Origin: JAWKXU01 sp020446465
Lineage (GTDB): Bacteria; Pseudomonadota; Alphaproteobacteria; Sphingomonadales; Sphingomonadaceae
Assembly (NCBI GenBank): GCA_041396845.1
Contig: JAWKXU010000002.1
Coordinates: 372,001 to 436,000, forward strand
Direction of reading: 5' to 3'
Length of the DNA stretch: 64,000 bases
Below are positions 33,996-42,413 of the stretch, in pieces (position 1 is the first letter of the stretch; every line of letters starts with the position of its first letter). The notes beneath the pieces are model-generated. The model saw nothing but the letters and a program-made list of their open reading frames with translations. It ran no database searches and was not told the origin of the DNA. The translations under genes were made by a program, and so were the position numbers.

Positions 33996-34572
33996 CACGA
34001 TGCTGGTGGAAGTCCGCGCCAGCACGCGCGGCTTTGCCAGCGACATCGAAGCCATGCGCGGCACCGTCGATTCATCCCTGACGGATGGCTTTTCACGCGC
34101 AGGAAGTGTTCTGGAACGTGGTCTTGCCACCGCTATTCGCAAGGGCAACCTGGGATTTGACGACCTGAAGCGCGTCGCCTTGCGGTCCATGGATGAAATC
34201 GCATCGCAGGCCGTGCGCGCCGGGATCGGATCGTTGGGGATTGGCGGCGGCGCAAACGGAGGCGTCGCAGGCAGCATCGGCAACATGCTGTCAGGGGCTG
34301 TTGGCTCGCTGCTGGGTCTGCCTGGCCGCGCCACAGGTGGCCCGGTTTCGCCTTATCGACCCTACCTTGTTGGCGAAAGAGGCCCGGAACTGTTCGTCCC
34401 AACAAGCGCTGGGCGCGTTGAAAACGGCACATCGAACGGCGGCGGACCCGCGCGCGACGTGCGCGTTGCAATCAGCCTCAATGCACCGCGTGGCAGTTCC
34501 ACCCCCCAATCGCTTCAGCGTTCGGCCCGACAAGTGGCCAGCACTGTTCGGCGGGCACTCACCACCCGGTAA
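33976..34572 (+). CDS. Short tail tape-measure protein (GTA gp11-like)
   Basis: A 198-residue protein: helical N-terminus (VEVRASTRGFASDIEAMRG), a middle part rich in Gly/Ala with two hydrophobic stretches (SLGIGGGANGGVAGS, MLSGAVGSLLGLPG) and the typical GGPVSPYRPYLVGERGPELF motif of tape-measure tails. The length is far below that of siphophage tape measures (usually 600+), in line with the short tail of GTA particles. The ATG at 33976 follows GGAG and lies inside the upstream gene. Confidence 0.87.
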   Translation: MTEDPIDTMLVEVRASTRGFASDIEAMRGTVDSSLTDGFSRAGSVLERGLATAIRKGNLGFDDLKRVALRSMDEIASQAVRAGIGSLGIGGGANGGVAGSIGNMLSGAVGSLLGLPGRATGGPVSPYRPYLVGERGPELFVPTSAGRVENGTSNGGGPARDVRVAISLNAPRGSSTPQSLQRSARQVASTVRRALTTR

Positions 34573-34606
34573 TTCCCCGCCTCCACTACGAACAGAGGAT
34601 AACGCC

Positions 34607-36943
34607 ATGGCATTCTGGCTTGCCCGCCAACGCGACGGGCAACAGTCCGACTGGATTCAGCGGTTCGATCCGCGGTTCTGGACGGTAAACTTTCCGCGCC
34701 CCATGATGGCTTCCGTTGTCACGACTGCGCCCGATGCCCTGCGCGTCGACGTGGAGTTTCATCGCAAGGGCGATCTTGCCGGTCTGATCTGGGAAAGCGA
34801 GGACAAGTATGATCACCCCCTTCTCGCGTATGTGACGGATCGGGATTATTCGCGCACCACCTTGCGCTTTCATTGGAAGTCAAACGGCATACTCCCCCTC
34901 GATGTGTCCAATGGACCGGCCCTCACAATCGAGGGGCGCGATGCAGCAGGCAACCCGACCAGCTGGTTTGTGCGTCTGTGGAACTACGCCACCGGAACGA
35001 CGCAGGACGCGCAAATCGCCATCCCCTTTTCTGACCTGCTCTCCGGCTGGTCATCGACCGATCCCAATGCCACAGAAGTCCATCCGGCCGATATTGACCG
35101 GATGTTCATTTCATTGACGCCTCCGGGCTTCGCGCCCGGCGATGACAGTCTGCTCGATAACCGGGTCGATGGCTGGCTTGAACTGACCGGCATCGCCTGT
35201 GAGGGCGACCGGCCCATGCTCGAAGTGGGTGATGTCATGCTGCCACCGCACGGCATCCACATGGCCACCGCCTATGATGACAGCTACAACCTCGCACCGG
35301 AAAGAATGCTGCGCAACATTCGTGGCCTCGGCTACCGCGGGCGGGTGGTTCACTATGTCGGGATGAGCCACTTCTTCCGGCTCGTCCCGGATGGCAATGG
35401 CGCCATGCTGGCGGACAGCACCGGCACACTATGCGGTCCTGCCCAAAGCTGGCACGCGGCCTATTTTACTGAATGCGCCAGATTGGGCTTTGAGCCAATT
35501 GCTTCGCTTTCCTACGAACTTTTCGCTGAACATTGCCCGGAACCTTGGCGTCAGCGCGCCTATGACGGCACGCCGGCGCTGACAGGGTGGGCACCGCCAT
35601 CCGCGCTTCTGTCGCCTGCCAACACGCAAGCGATGGACTGGCTTCATGCCGTGGCCGCGAACTTCGTCGCAATGCAGGAAGCGGCTGGCCTGCCGGTGTT
35701 GTTCCAGATTGGTGAGCCGTGGTGGTGGACGATCCCCGGCGAAGGGCGCATCTGCCTTTATGATGATGCTGCAAAAGCGGCCTTTGGCGGCAATCCGCCG
35801 GAAATACCGGACATGCGCCTGCCGCTTAATGCTGCACAGATCGCCTTGCTGGATCAGGCTGGCGCGCTTCTGGCCCAATCGACTGCAAGCCTGACAGCGG
35901 CCATCCGCACGGCTGCAACCGGCCCTTCCGAAGTGCTGTTGCTAACCTTTACGCCCACAGTGCTCGATGCATCAATGCCCGAACTGCGCCGCGCCAACAT
36001 GCCGCCTGGCTGGGCCTGGCCAGCGTTCGACCGGTTGCAACTGGAAGATTACGACTGGCTGACAGATGGCGCTGATGCCTTGCGCCGCGCGGCCTATGAC
36101 ACTGTGCAGCAGCGGCTTGGCTATCCCATCGCGCAGCAGGATTATTTTGCCGGTTTCGTCTTGCTGGAAAGCGATGCGGACGCGTTCTGGCCCTTGATCG
36201 ACGCCGCGCTGGACGAAGCCGAAGCGCGCGGCGTTCCCAACCGCTTCGTCTGGGCCATGCCGCAAGTCAACCGGGATGGCTACACGCGCCTCACACCACC
36301 GCAGGAGAACGACATGCAACCATTCGACGACGTGCTCTATCCGCTTGCGCTGGGGCGCGATGCGTCTGTCAGCCCTGAGTTTTCGACGTCCATTGCTGTC
36401 ACGGCATCCGGCCATGAACGGCGCGGAAGCCTGTGGGCCGATGCGCGCCTGCGTTTCGATGTCGGACCGGGCGTCCGCTCTGAAGAAGAACTGGGCACAC
36501 TGATCGCATTTTTTCGCGCCCGGCGCGGGGCAGCGCGCGGTTTTCGGCTAACCGACCCGTTCGATTTCAGCTCCAGTGGCACAATTGGCACGCCAACCGT
36601 GCTGGATCAGATGATCGGAACGGGCGATGGCCTGTCATCAACATTCCAGCTTGTGAAGAGTTACGGCGAAGACCCCGAACCGCAGGTCCGCCCTATCACT
36701 CGCCCCCGCGCCGGAACCGTGCTGGTCAGCATTGACGGCACACCCAGCGTTGACTGGACCCTGGAACCGGGCGGCAAGATCGCCTTCAACGCCGCGCCTC
36801 CGACAGGATCGGCCATTCGCGCCGGATACCTGTTCGATGTTCCGGTGCGTTTTGCAGAAGACAGGCTCGATATTTCAGGCGCTGTCTTCGCCGCCGGCGA
36901 AGCTCCAAGCGTACCGCTGATCGAAGTGCGAGAAGCCGTATGA
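34607..36943 (+). CDS. DUF2460 (gp12-like) tail protein fused to a large TIM-barrel-like N-terminal part
   Basis: A 778-residue fusion. Residues ~570-778 are a complete DUF2460/GTA gp12 distal-tail protein (MQPFDDVLYPLALGRDASVS, then HERRGSLWADARLRFDVGPG). Residues 1-569 are extra: a beta-rich first part (to ~200) and then a segment resembling a glycoside-hydrolase-type TIM barrel (VVHYVGMSHFF, LGFEPIASLSYELF, VLFQIGEPWWW, NRFVWAMPQVNRDG). A related non-contractile sheath-like protein is known in a Dinoroseobacter siphophage; a link is inference. An in-frame ribosome site and ATG at 36314 would allow a separate 209-residue DUF2460 product. The ATG at 34607 follows GAGGA. Confidence 0.85.
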   Translation: MAFWLARQRDGQQSDWIQRFDPRFWTVNFPRPMMASVVTTAPDALRVDVEFHRKGDLAGLIWESEDKYDHPLLAYVTDRDYSRTTLRFHWKSNGILPLDVSNGPALTIEGRDAAGNPTSWFVRLWNYATGTTQDAQIAIPFSDLLSGWSSTDPNATEVHPADIDRMFISLTPPGFAPGDDSLLDNRVDGWLELTGIACEGDRPMLEVGDVMLPPHGIHMATAYDDSYNLAPERMLRNIRGLGYRGRVVHYVGMSHFFRLVPDGNGAMLADSTGTLCGPAQSWHAAYFTECARLGFEPIASLSYELFAEHCPEPWRQRAYDGTPALTGWAPPSALLSPANTQAMDWLHAVAANFVAMQEAAGLPVLFQIGEPWWWTIPGEGRICLYDDAAKAAFGGNPPEIPDMRLPLNAAQIALLDQAGALLAQSTASLTAAIRTAATGPSEVLLLTFTPTVLDASMPELRRANMPPGWAWPAFDRLQLEDYDWLTDGADALRRAAYDTVQQRLGYPIAQQDYFAGFVLLESDADAFWPLIDAALDEAEARGVPNRFVWAMPQVNRDGYTRLTPPQENDMQPFDDVLYPLALGRDASVSPEFSTSIAVTASGHERRGSLWADARLRFDVGPGVRSEEELGTLIAFFRARRGAARGFRLTDPFDFSSSGTIGTPTVLDQMIGTGDGLSSTFQLVKSYGEDPEPQVRPITRPRAGTVLVSIDGTPSVDWTLEPGGKIAFNAAPPTGSAIRAGYLFDVPVRFAEDRLDISGAVFAAGEAPSVPLIEVREAV
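36303..36316 (+). promoter_or_regulatory. Internal Shine-Dalgarno and ATG inside the DUF2460 fusion gene
   Basis: AGGAG (36303-36307), six bases, then ATG (36314-36316), in frame with the fusion. The ATG is exactly the first Met of the classical DUF2460 protein. Initiation here would give a 209-residue protein, the normal gp12 size. It is either a relic of a recent gene fusion or a working second start. Confidence 0.65.
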
Positions 36944-37764
36944 GCAGAATTTTCCACCAGACAGAGCTGGAACCGCTCGCAACATTCTGGCGCATCTATC
37001 GCAGCGATGGTGCGACATTTGGTTTCACCGCACATGATCGCGACTTGTGGTTCGACGGCGTATTGCACCGTGCGGCGCCGGGAATGGTCCCTTCTGCCAT
37101 CCGCCGCACAGCGGGGCTGGACGACGACAATGCCGACGTTGAAGGTGCGCTTTCCCATGATGCGATTGCGGCAAGCGATCTCGCGGCGGGGCGCTTCGAC
37201 GGTGCGACTGTGCTCATCGGCGTGATCGATTGGGAAACACTGGAACACGCGACGCTCTATCGCGGCGAAATCGGATCAGTCGCAGAAGAGACAAACGGAT
37301 TTTCCGCAGAGCTGCGTTCTGCCAAAGCCCGGCTTGATTTCGATACCGTGCCCCGGACCAGTCCGACATGCCGGGCCTTGTTCTGCGGCCCAGGCTGCAC
37401 CTTGCCTGCCACGCGCTATACTCACGAACATGCGCTTCTGACTGTCGATACCGAAACAAACCGCGTGAGTTTTGCAGGCGTTGGTGATCACACGCCGTTT
37501 GCAAGCGGGTACTTGCGCTGGATCGACGGGCCGCAAGCAGGTGTTTCGATGCTGGTCATGTCGGCTGACACCACGGGTCTTGTGGTCGACATTCCGCTGG
37601 ATGCCACGATCCAGGCAGGAACGCTTGCCGAACTGCGCGAGGGGTGCGACCACACCATTGCCACCTGCACTGCGCGCTTTGCCAATGCGGCGAACTTTCA
37701 GGGTGAGCCATTCCTGCCCGGAAACGATCTGCTCGCCCGATATGGCGTTCCGGCAGCAGCGTGA
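36940..37764 (+). CDS. DUF2163 (phage BR0599-type) tail protein (GTA gp13-like)
   Basis: A 274-residue protein of the DUF2163/BR0599 family. Typical are FWRIYRSDGATFGFTAHDRDL near the start and FCGPGCTLPATRYTHEHALL in the middle, with Cys pairs (CRALFCGPGC; GCDHTIATC) that in the R. capsulatus GTA homologue form part of the tail tip (iron-sulfur-like or structural site). It overlaps DUF2460 by four bases and the peptidase by four bases. Confidence 0.9.
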   Translation: MSRIFHQTELEPLATFWRIYRSDGATFGFTAHDRDLWFDGVLHRAAPGMVPSAIRRTAGLDDDNADVEGALSHDAIAASDLAAGRFDGATVLIGVIDWETLEHATLYRGEIGSVAEETNGFSAELRSAKARLDFDTVPRTSPTCRALFCGPGCTLPATRYTHEHALLTVDTETNRVSFAGVGDHTPFASGYLRWIDGPQAGVSMLVMSADTTGLVVDIPLDATIQAGTLAELREGCDHTIATCTARFANAANFQGEPFLPGNDLLARYGVPAAA

Positions 37765-38207
37765 CAGCCGTGCAACCCGCACGCCTGACGCTGTCGGCAG
37801 CCGCAGCAAGCCTTATTGGCGTGCGTTTCCAGCTTCATGGCCGCGATCCAGCGACGGGCCTCGACTGTGTCGGGCTTTGCCTCGAAGCGCTGAGCCAATG
37901 CGGCTGCAAGGTCGCCTTGCCAACCCGCTATGGCCTTCGCAACAGCGCGGTCGATCACATGCTTTCTGCTGTTTCAGAACAAGCCTGTCTCGCACCATGT
38001 AGCGGCCCGGTCGGCGCCGATGAAATCATTCTTGTCCGGCTTGATCCGATCCACTTCCACTTGCTGATTTCTGCCTCTGGCACACGCTTCATCCACGCCC
38101 ATGCCAGCTTGCGACGGATCGTCTGTCTTCGTGGCAAGCCGCCAGGTTCGATCATCGCGCGTTGGCGGATTAACAACACAAACTCACTTCACGCCGGAGA
38201 CATCTGA
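37761..38207 (+). CDS. NlpC/P60 peptidase of the tail tip (GTA gp14-like)
   Basis: A 148-residue cysteine peptidase with the nucleophile in GLDCVGLCLEAL near residue 36 and the His in LDPIHFHLLIS near residue 97. It probably cuts the peptide stem of peptidoglycan in the target cell during DNA delivery. It starts with GTG at 37761, overlapping the DUF2163 stop by four bases. Confidence 0.9.
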   Translation: MTAVQPARLTLSAAAASLIGVRFQLHGRDPATGLDCVGLCLEALSQCGCKVALPTRYGLRNSAVDHMLSAVSEQACLAPCSGPVGADEIILVRLDPIHFHLLISASGTRFIHAHASLRRIVCLRGKPPGSIIARWRINNTNSLHAGDI

Positions 38208-38209
38208 CA

Positions 38210-40399
38210 ATGGCAACACTGGTTTTCACTGCCGTTGGCACCGCGCTTGGCGGCCCGCTGGGCGGTCTTGTTGGCGGACTGGTCGGGCAACAGGTCGATG
38301 CGGCGATTTTCGGATCGCCTTCCCGCAAAGGCCCACGGCTGGATGATCTGCGCGTCACGACTTCCAGCTATGGGTCGTCCATCGCGCGCCTGCATGGCAC
38401 AATCCGGGCACCCGGTACGATCATCTGGTCAACCGACCTTGTTGAGCACAGCAACACGCAAGGCGGCGGAAAAAGCGGTGGCTCAGTCACCACTTACAGC
38501 TATTCGGTCTCTTTCGCGGTCGCGCTTTCCAGCCGCCCGATCGAAGGCATTGGCCGCATCTGGGCAGATGGCAACCTGCTTCGCGGCACGGCAGGCGATC
38601 TCAAGGTCGCTGGAACGATGCGCCTTTACACCGGCCAGGGCGACCAGCAGGTCGACCCCCTGATTGCGTCGGCTGAAGGCACCAGCGCCCCCGCCCATCG
38701 GGGAACGGCCTATGTCGTGTTCGAAGACCTTGATCTCACGAACTTTGGAAACCGGATTCCCACCCTGAGCTTTGAAATCATCGCCGACACGAACGAACCC
38801 GCACTTGCGGCCATGATGGGCCAAAGCATTGTGCCAAGCGATGTGGCCATGCCACTGGCTGGCCTTGGCGGATTTGCCCACGATGGCGGTTCAACCGCGC
38901 AACTCCTTTCAACAATCGACAGCGTCTATCCGCTTGCAATCGACAGCAGAGCCGATGCCTTGCGGATTTTCCCGGCAGAGGACATCCCCGCAACCGTTCC
39001 CGTTTTACCCGAACCGGCAACGAGCGCCGATGGCGAATCGTTCAGCAGCAGTGCCGGGACAATGCGCCGACGGCTTGCTGCCGATACGGACTCCCCCAAG
39101 GCACTGCGCTATTTCGATATAGAGCGCGATTATCTTGCGGGCCTTCAGCGTGCAGATGGCCGCGCCAAACCTGGCAGGGAGCGGACAATCGAGTTTCCCG
39201 GTGCATTCCATGCCACTGAAGCACGCGCACTGGCGAGTGCTGCCGCAGAACGCGCTGGCTGGGCGCGCGAGACAGTGCTGTGGCGCGTGGCAGAACTGGA
39301 CCCTGTTCTCAGTGCAGGATCTGTCGTGCGCCTGCCAGACCGCAGCGGGCTGTGGCGGATCATGGCCTGGGAATGGCGCGCTGATGGCATTGAACTGGAA
39401 TTGCTGCGTTTGCCCCATATCGCTGCGAGTGCTGCGACAGGCGATTCAGGTCTGCTCACCCCGCCGACTGATCTCGTCAATGGACCGACCATCCTGTCTG
39501 CGTTCGAACTTCCACCCGCAGATACGGCCAGTGCATCTGCGCCCCTGCTGTTTGCTGCTGTATCCTCTGCCAGTGCGGGATGGACCGGCGCCGCGCTCTA
39601 TGCCGATATGGACGGTGAGCTTGTGCCGCTAAGCCATAGTGGCAAGCAACGCAGTATCACTGGGGTTCTCACGCAAGCGCTTGGCTCTTCCGCTGCGGCA
39701 TTGCTGGAACGCACCGCATCGCTGCTCGTCACACTCGATGCGGATGACTTTGCGCTCACCAGCGCAGGCGCCGATGCGCTAGCTAATGGTGCAAACCGGG
39801 CGCTCATTGGCGGCGAGGTTATCCAGTTTGCCGACGCGACACCTTTGGGTAACAGCACCTGGCGCCTTGATGGATTGTTACGCGGGCGCGGCGCGACAGA
39901 GGCCGCTGCCTTGGCAGGCCACAGTGCAGGTGCGCGCTTCGTGCTGCTGGATGACAGTTTGCGAAGTCTCGACCTGCAAGCAACAGGGTCTACCGATAGC
40001 GCAGCGATCGTGGCAGTCGGCCTTGCAGACAGCACGCCTGTCATGACGGCAATTGCCAACCCCGGTCAGTCGGTTCGTCCTCTCTGCCCCGTCCATCCCT
40101 GCACGGAAAACCTGCCAGACGGCAGCGTCGCGCTCAGTTGGGTGCGCCGTGCACGCGGGGCCTGGGGCTGGCTCGACGGCGTCGATACGCCACTGGTCGA
40201 ACCCACTGAAAACTATCTTGTCGGACTTGGTCCGATCGGCTCGCCAATCCAGCAATGGCAGACTTCCACCCCGAACCTGACAATCGACGCTATGGACATG
40301 GCCAACCTCTCAGCCAGCTATCCGGGCGCGCAGTTGTGGGTGCGGCAGGTGGGCAGTTTCGCACTGTCCGACCCGTTGCTGCTTATGACTCTCGTTTGA
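38210..40399 (+). CDS. GTA gp15-like hub/host-specificity protein (short form)
   Basis: A 729-residue tail hub protein. The N-terminus is a glycine-rich, membrane-active looking segment (TALGGPLGGLVGGLVGQQVD), followed by VTTSSYGSSIARLHGTIRAPGTIIW and YTGQGDQQVDPLI, as in the putative phage tail protein family. It is much shorter than the ~1300-residue R. capsulatus gp15, mainly because the middle TIM-barrel segment I would expect is not visible. The C-terminal third is probably the receptor-binding part. Confidence 0.87.
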   Translation: MATLVFTAVGTALGGPLGGLVGGLVGQQVDAAIFGSPSRKGPRLDDLRVTTSSYGSSIARLHGTIRAPGTIIWSTDLVEHSNTQGGGKSGGSVTTYSYSVSFAVALSSRPIEGIGRIWADGNLLRGTAGDLKVAGTMRLYTGQGDQQVDPLIASAEGTSAPAHRGTAYVVFEDLDLTNFGNRIPTLSFEIIADTNEPALAAMMGQSIVPSDVAMPLAGLGGFAHDGGSTAQLLSTIDSVYPLAIDSRADALRIFPAEDIPATVPVLPEPATSADGESFSSSAGTMRRRLAADTDSPKALRYFDIERDYLAGLQRADGRAKPGRERTIEFPGAFHATEARALASAAAERAGWARETVLWRVAELDPVLSAGSVVRLPDRSGLWRIMAWEWRADGIELELLRLPHIAASAATGDSGLLTPPTDLVNGPTILSAFELPPADTASASAPLLFAAVSSASAGWTGAALYADMDGELVPLSHSGKQRSITGVLTQALGSSAAALLERTASLLVTLDADDFALTSAGADALANGANRALIGGEVIQFADATPLGNSTWRLDGLLRGRGATEAAALAGHSAGARFVLLDDSLRSLDLQATGSTDSAAIVAVGLADSTPVMTAIANPGQSVRPLCPVHPCTENLPDGSVALSWVRRARGAWGWLDGVDTPLVEPTENYLVGLGPIGSPIQQWQTSTPNLTIDAMDMANLSASYPGAQLWVRQVGSFALSDPLLLMTLV

Positions 40400-40439
40400 T
40401 CGCAACTCTGACACCCATCTGTATCGAAAGGGAAAATCC

Positions 40440-40898
40440 ATGCCATCGCCACTAACCTTCACGTCCGCAAGTCCGCGCTTTTCACTGCCATTCCTGTTCG
40501 CTGGACAGGCGCAGAAAGAGCTGACTGTCAACGAAGCCCACGCAATCGCCGATGCCCTGCTCCACTGCGCCATTGAAGGTGAAAGCGCCACGCCGCCCGC
40601 CTCCCCCGCCGATGGCGAAAACTGGCTTGTTGGCGCATCCGCCAGCGGTGACTGGGCGGGGCAGGACGGCACGCTCGCCTGCCGTCAGGCCGGGTCATGG
40701 CTTTTCGTCGCGCCGCGCGACGGGATGCGTGTGCTTGACCGCACGACCGGGCAGGAAATCCGTTACGCATCGCGTTGGCAAGCTCCTGCAACCCCCACCA
40801 GCCCCAGCGGCGGCACGACCGTTGATAGTGAGGCGCGCGCGGCAATCACCTCGCTTATCACTGCGCTACAGCAAGCAGGCGTCTTCTCTGCCCCCTGA
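40440..40898 (+). CDS. DUF2793 protein, last gene of the GTA-like cluster
   Basis: A 152-residue protein with the DUF2793 signature (SPRFSLPFLFAGQAQKELTVN, then DGENWLVGASASGDWAGQDG). DUF2793 occurs as a tail-fibre-like component in GTA and related phages. The C-terminal ~35 residues form a separate helix. It follows gp15 by 40 bases, with GGGAAAATCC as ribosome site. The sodC-type gene begins after another ~100 bases. Confidence 0.87.
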   Translation: MPSPLTFTSASPRFSLPFLFAGQAQKELTVNEAHAIADALLHCAIEGESATPPASPADGENWLVGASASGDWAGQDGTLACRQAGSWLFVAPRDGMRVLDRTTGQEIRYASRWQAPATPTSPSGGTTVDSEARAAITSLITALQQAGVFSAP

Positions 40899-40997
40899 CA
40901 AGGCGATGATTTGACCTTGCCTGCCAATGCAAGCATGAGGAACAAAACCGGGTGCGACGTCTTTTTAGAAGTGTCGACCGCCAGTCTGGAGAACCTC

Positions 40998-41528
40998 ATG
41001 AAGCGTCTTGCACCAATCGCCCTGATCCCCGTTTTTACAGTGCTTTCTGCCTGCACAACTGTTGGCACCGTCCCGGCCAGCCACGTCGCCAATGCAACGC
41101 TGGAAATGGCCAATGGCCTTCCCGCGGGCACTGTTCAGCTTGTCAGCGACGGGGAAAAGGTCACGCTCACCGCGGCCGTTGCGGGCATGAGTCCGGGTGT
41201 TCACGGAATCCATTTGCACACAACCGGGTCATGCGTAGCACCGGATTTCAAATCGGCAGGGGGGCACCTTAACCCTGACGGCAGGCAGCATGGCATGGAT
41301 AACCCGATGGGAAGCCATGTGGGCGATCTGCCAAATATCACCGTTAGCGATGCTGGCGCCGGTACGATCAGTGTCGCACTGCAAGGCACCCAGGCAGAGT
41401 TGATGGAGACACTGTTTGATGCGGACGGCACAGCAATCGTCGTTCATGCCGGGCCAGACGATTACAAAACCGACCCATCCGGCAATAGCGGTGGGCGGAT
41501 TGCCTGCGGGGTGCTGAAAAAGGCGTAA
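40998..41528 (+). CDS. sodC: Cu/Zn superoxide dismutase lipoprotein
   Basis: A 176-residue protein with lipobox LSAC near residue 16, so probably a periplasmic lipoprotein. Metal ligands are present: HLHTTGSC (two His), GGHLNPDGRQHG (bridging His region), and HAGPDDYKTDPSGNSGGRIACG with the Zn-binding Asp and the disulfide Cys. It removes superoxide in the periplasm. The ATG at 40998 follows GGAGAACC. It stands alone at the end of the GTA cluster and converges with queC. Confidence 0.92.
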   Translation: MKRLAPIALIPVFTVLSACTTVGTVPASHVANATLEMANGLPAGTVQLVSDGEKVTLTAAVAGMSPGVHGIHLHTTGSCVAPDFKSAGGHLNPDGRQHGMDNPMGSHVGDLPNITVSDAGAGTISVALQGTQAELMETLFDADGTAIVVHAGPDDYKTDPSGNSGGRIACGVLKKA

Positions 41529-41546
41529 GCCAGGCGGCGGAACAAG

Positions 41547-42260
41547 TCAGATTGCCGGGGCTGACGCGCTGTAGTGTGTCGGATCGATAAGGCCAGCATC
41601 GCGGAAACCCGCGCGGCGCAAACGGCAACTGTCGCAAGCGCCGCAAGCGGTTCCGTCCTCTTGCGGATCATAACACGACCAGCTCAGCCCCGCGTCCAGC
41701 CCCAGTCGGGCCGCTTCTGCGGCGATTTCGGCCTTGCTCATCATTTGTAGCGGCGCATGGATCGTAAACGGTGAACCTTCCGCACCAGCCTTTGTGGCAA
41801 GACGGGCTGTTTCAGCGAAACTCGCGATAAACTCCGGACGGCAATCGGGATAGCCTGAAAAATCGAGCGCATTGACGCCGATAAATATGTCCCGCGCGCC
41901 CAATGCTTCCGCCCATGCCAGAGTGAGCGAAAGGAACACGAGGTTGCGGGCCGGCACATAAGTAACAGGGATATCTTCCCCGACCCCGCTTTTGGGGACT
42001 GCAATATCATCAGTAAGTGCAGAACCGCCAAATTGCCGCAAATCCAGCGGCAAGACGACATGGCGTGCAGCGCCCAGCATCTGGGCGATTTCACGCGCAG
42101 CCTCAATTTCCCTGCGGTGACGCTGATTATAGTCGATCGTCAGGGCGTTGACCGCGTATCCACGCTCCAGCGCAATTCCGCCGCAGACCATGGAGTCCAG
42201 ACCACCCGATAGCAGCACAACGGCGGAGGGCTTGTCACCCGAAGATTCTCTGGTTGTCAT
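41547..42260 (-). CDS. queC: 7-cyano-7-deazaguanine synthase
   Basis: A 237-residue QueC, which turns carboxy-deazaguanine into preQ0 for queuosine synthesis. It has the PP-loop LSGGLDSMV near residue 19 and the C-terminal zinc site with Cys in SWSCYDPQ and CGACDSCRLR. The rest of the pathway is not in the window. The dispersed element (copy D) begins about ten bases upstream of the start codon, so it lies in the promoter/leader region. Confidence 0.94.
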   Translation of the reverse strand: MTTRESSGDKPSAVVLLSGGLDSMVCGGIALERGYAVNALTIDYNQRHRREIEAAREIAQMLGAARHVVLPLDLRQFGGSALTDDIAVPKSGVGEDIPVTYVPARNLVFLSLTLAWAEALGARDIFIGVNALDFSGYPDCRPEFIASFAETARLATKAGAEGSPFTIHAPLQMMSKAEIAAEAARLGLDAGLSWSCYDPQEDGTACGACDSCRLRRAGFRDAGLIDPTHYSASAPAI

Positions 42261-42270
42261 GCAAGGGGAC

Positions 42271-42376
42271 TAGAGCATTTCGAGAAAAAGTTGATAGACT
42301 TTTTCGGCCAGGAAATGCGACAGATCAAAAGTCTATAACGTTTCGTCCGATTCAACCTTTTCACGAAACGCTATGG
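42271..42376 (+). repeat. Dispersed palindromic element, copy D
   Basis: Full-length copy with the outer end TAGAGCATTTCGAG, then AAAAAGTTGATAGACTTTTT, GGCCAGGAAATGCGAC, and an imperfect palindrome (CTATAACGTTTC at 42333-42344, GAAACGCTATGG at 42365-42376). The arms differ by two bases from the perfect ones of copies A and C. It lies upstream of queC and downstream of the DUF3617-like gene. Confidence 0.9.
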
Positions 42377-42413
42377 AAGCTGTGCATCGCCGCATCAAGA
42401 ACAGCAGGTGCAA

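Larger units (their letters stand above)
26694..40898 (+). other. Gene transfer agent-like / HK97-type head-tail gene cluster
   Basis: Eighteen tightly packed plus-strand genes in the order of the Rhodobacter capsulatus GTA: TerS candidate, TerL, portal, DUF6127, protease, capsid, connector, small ORF, DUF3168, TP901-1-type tail protein, gp10-like, tail chaperone, tape measure, DUF2460, DUF2163, NlpC/P60, gp15-like, DUF2793. No integrase, repressor, replication, lysis gene or attachment site is seen. That gene-poor, intact structural set fits a domesticated GTA better than a prophage. The ~14 kb span is similar to known GTA clusters. Confidence 0.9.

Noticed and set aside
42261..42413. preQ1 riboswitch upstream of queC
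   Set aside because: The region is filled by copy D of the dispersed element; no preQ1 aptamer pattern is seen.
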